Source of the DNA: Baylisascaris procyonis
Lineage: Eukaryota; Nematoda; Chromadorea; Rhabditida; Ascarididae
NCBI GenBank assembly: GCA_037389465.1
Contig: JAZARR010000213.1
Location: 5,872,501-5,936,500, forward strand
Reading direction: 5' to 3'
Length of the DNA stretch: 64,000 bases
Positions 62,701 through 64,000 of this stretch are shown in pieces. A program made the translations under genes and the position numbers. Each line of letters starts with the position of its first letter. The stretch's first letter is position 1. The notes beneath the pieces are model-generated. The model did no database searches. It saw only the letters and a program-made list of their open reading frames with translations, and was not told where the DNA came from.

Positions 62701-63069
62701 TATTACGTTTGCATGTCAATAGCAACTGCTAAAAGGGAGTTTTCATGACTTGAACACAGCAATAGAATTCATCCTTCAACTGTTTTTTAATGGAAAAACT
62801 TCAGTAAATTTTACGCTCATTATTAAGGCACTTCTTGAAAATTTACAGAACGTAATGCGTAGAATTTGCTTCGTAATGTAAGAATCTCATTGTAACTGAA
62901 GATATTCGCTCTTCAGGTAGATATTTTTGGCAAGAAACTTCTAAATGCTTTCAGGAGATTCTGGATGATGAAAGCGAGAAAAATCGATCCTTTTTTATGT
63001 CACTTGGTCTTGACACAGGTAGCATGGATTTGAGGTCAAATTCACCCGAAGAGGACAGTTTAATACATG
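49464..63069 (+). CDS. C2H2 zinc-finger protein, continues beyond the window
   Basis: This is a probable DNA-binding transcription factor in the nucleus. Exons: 49464-49806, 58809-58891, 62139-62249 and 62955-63069; every junction agrees in phase (1, 0, 0, then 1 out). After a Gly/Ser/Thr-rich start (ATG 49464) come three adjacent fingers, residues about 50-130: [43 protein letters not shown] and [21 protein letters not shown]. Each has C-x2-C-x12-H-x3/4-H. The linker TALKPYVC resembles TGEKPYxC. Finger 3 is rebuilt exactly by joining the first two exons across a 9.0-kb intron. The downstream exons encode an acidic, Ser-rich stretch. The 3' end lies right of 64000. I cannot name the ortholog. 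Confidence 0.86.
51806..51832. repeat. Short hairpin repeat
   Basis: GATAGCACT and its exact inverted copy AGTGCTATC, with a 9-base loop, in the 9-kb zinc-finger intron. No other feature is attached. Confidence 0.6.
54947..55141 (+). promoter_or_regulatory. Candidate alternative first exon inside the 9-kb zinc-finger intron
   Basis: A local rise in GC/CpG follows a TATATATAGAGAGAGAG stretch at about 54827-54844 and ends in a good donor CAAG|GTAACT at 55141. An open frame from ATG 54947 stops at 55057. A second ATG at 55111 reads [10 protein letters not shown] and reaches the donor in phase 1, the phase needed for the exon at 58809. A transcript from here would lack fingers 1 and 2. Confidence 0.33.
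57083..57405 (-). mobile_element. Probable short retroposon with 13-bp target-site duplication
   Basis: A 297-bp GC-richer segment (57096-57392) in an AT-rich intron is bounded by identical 13-bp copies AGTATTTGTTTTA at 57083-57095 and 57393-57405. Read on the minus strand it ends in the A-rich tail GATTAAAGTAAA, as expected for a target-primed retroposon. About 63 codons are open on the minus strand from 57390 to 57202. There is no clear pol III A/B box, so a 5'-truncated LINE tail is as likely as a SINE. The family is not recognised. Confidence 0.6.
58525..58570. repeat. AT-rich inverted repeat
   Basis: AAATATTAAATAT (58525-58537) and its exact inverted copy (58558-58570) flank a 20-base loop, about 240 bases upstream of zinc-finger exon 2. 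It can form a stem in the intron RNA. Confidence 0.75.
58809..58891 (+). CDS. Zinc-finger gene exon 2: His half of finger 3
   Basis: The acceptor is TTTTTAAG, a poor match, but the phase-1 join gives [20 protein letters not shown] and restores the x12 spacing between the second Cys and the first His. The donor is AAG|GTATGT, phase 0. The basic run HHKK follows the finger. Confidence 0.85.
59384..59645. repeat. Array of a 7-bp repeat (AGTATAT) followed by (AT)n
   Basis: About 30 nearly perfect copies of AGTATAT run to about 59598 with one G variant (TATGTAG near 59529), then pass into a pure (AT)n tract to 59645. The 7-bp unit times three gives 7-residue repeats in every frame, so long open frames here are not genes. 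Confidence 0.95.
59709..59785. repeat. (AT)n microsatellite
   Basis: An (AT)n tract with interspersed ACAT units, separated from the preceding array by about 60 bases of unique sequence. Confidence 0.93.
62139..62249 (+). CDS. Zinc-finger gene exon 3
   Basis: The acceptor is TTGATTCAG and the donor GAT|GTGCGT, with 37 codons in phase 0. The peptide starts [20 protein letters not shown] and ends [12 protein letters not shown]. There is no known domain. GC content stands out from the flanks. Confidence 0.78.
62955..63069 (+). CDS. Zinc-finger gene exon 4: acidic segment
   Basis: The acceptor is GCTTTCAG, phase 0, and the donor CATG|GTAAAA, phase 1. The peptide starts [20 protein letters not shown] and continues [18 protein letters not shown]. 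It is acidic and Ser-rich, as in activation or interaction segments (inference). The gene must continue, as no stop is reached. Confidence 0.78.
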
Positions 63070-64000
63070 GTAAAATTTTGTTTTTTATGTCGGTTTCCAT
63101 CTTCTATATCGATTTTTTTTTGCATTTTTTTTAATATTCTTCATCGCTGTCAATTATTCTTTGTCGCTGTCGAAAGTTTTCAGCATTGCACAACGCTTCG
63201 TTTTTACTTCGTTTTTTTTTTTCGTCAGAAATCGCCATCATGATAGATATGCTGATTTCAACATAGCTAGATTTTTAGTGATGCAACCAGAGGAATCTTG
63301 TGAGATCATTCGATCTTTCATCCTATTTTCTTCAATAATCATCTCATTCAGCAATGAAAGGTAGCAATCATTTATCAAATTCTGTAGCTTTCATTAGAGT
63401 TGATTACTTACAGAAAATGTGTCATATTATAAAGCGTTTTTACGCCAAGTCTTTTTTTTATAACAGTGATCTCAGCTTTGAGCGCTTCCCGCATTTCTTC
63501 GAATGAATTTTTTAAAAAATAATATTCGTTTGCACATCATCAAAATAACACTTTTATGAAATTTTCATCGAAAAAAAGAATGCATGAAAAAAGTTTTTTG
63601 GTGTGTTCTTTTCCATCAATTGCATTCGCTTGGCGTGAAGATCAACAGAAATTTTGATACAATTCGTGAAAGGCATTAATAATACTCCCATCGAAAGGAT
63701 TTTTTGCTGATAAAATCAGCTTCTTATCACCTTCGATAGTGAATCATTATAATTACGTAAATTGTTACAATTATGTAAGCTTTTCGCTATTATGTGAATT
63801 TCTTGCAATATCACTTCGTTTGATATATTTTCCAGTCTTTCTTGATGCGAATTAAGAATATGCCAAAAGAGACAGTTTGACAGTTTAATAGTCAAAGTTT
63901 TATTACTGCGCATAAAATGTTCTCTTTTCTGAGTGGCTAATTTGACACTGTTTTAAGTGTTTCTGTTTACTGATTATCCTCGTAAGTATTCTAGGCTATT

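Noticed and set aside
1..64000. CRISPR arrays, rRNA, operons or bacterial (for example Wolbachia) insertions
   Set aside because: No spaced direct repeats, rRNA-like sequence or dense intronless gene runs are visible on either strand.

Overview
This window looks like nuclear DNA from a multicellular animal, most likely a nematode. It is AT-rich, has few genes, and its genes are split into short exons by kilobase-scale introns. Most splice acceptors are TTTCAG/TATAG-like and most donors GTAAGT/GTGAGT-like. There are no operon-like clusters, ribosome binding sites, CRISPR arrays or rRNAs. The nematode call rests on gene architecture and splice style and is an inference. I rebuilt four genes by hand, checking that the reading phase matched at each splice junction, and I list the joins that stay ambiguous.

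Region 1 (1-16353, + strand) is the 3' portion of a gene for an LRCH-family protein (leucine-rich repeats plus calponin homology domain). It runs from the last LRRs, through a long Ser/Thr-rich linker, to a CH domain split over three to four exons and a short hydrophobic C-terminal tail. Its 5' end lies before the window. One of its introns uses a GC donor.

Region 2 (16354-24909) is an intergenic stretch between two convergent genes. It holds simple repeats and no gene I can support.

Region 3 (24910-30041, - strand) is a six-exon zinc transporter gene of the cation diffusion facilitator family (SLC30/ZnT2-3-4-8 type). It has HCH, both HxxxD metal sites and a His-rich loop. Only the extreme N-terminal exon is missing.

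Region 4 (30042-35694) is the space upstream of both the zinc transporter and the next, divergent gene. It holds an odd GC-rich island at about 32520-32972.

Region 5 (35695-43268, + strand) is a small gene for a single-pass membrane protein. Its first exon is clear. One clear terminal exon lies at 38160-38229, and a second phase-compatible terminal exon lies at 43172-43268. The intron has a G-quadruplex motif next to a 51-bp palindrome and shuffled inverted repeats.

Region 6 (43269-64000, + strand) contains a GC-rich leader (about 48545-49463) and a C2H2 zinc-finger gene starting at 49464. Its third finger is cut in two by a 9-kb intron, and the gene runs off the right end. Inside that intron are a possible alternative first exon (ending 55141) and a 297-bp GC-richer insertion flanked by 13-bp direct repeats, probably a retroposon. 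The next intron holds an array of a 7-bp repeat.

The genes do not form a pathway. They look like ordinary neighbours: a cytoskeletal/membrane scaffold, a zinc transporter, a small membrane protein and a transcription factor. I found no wholly new system. The most notable items are the undescribed-looking small membrane protein with alternative tails, the retroposon-like insertion, and the palindrome/G4 knot.
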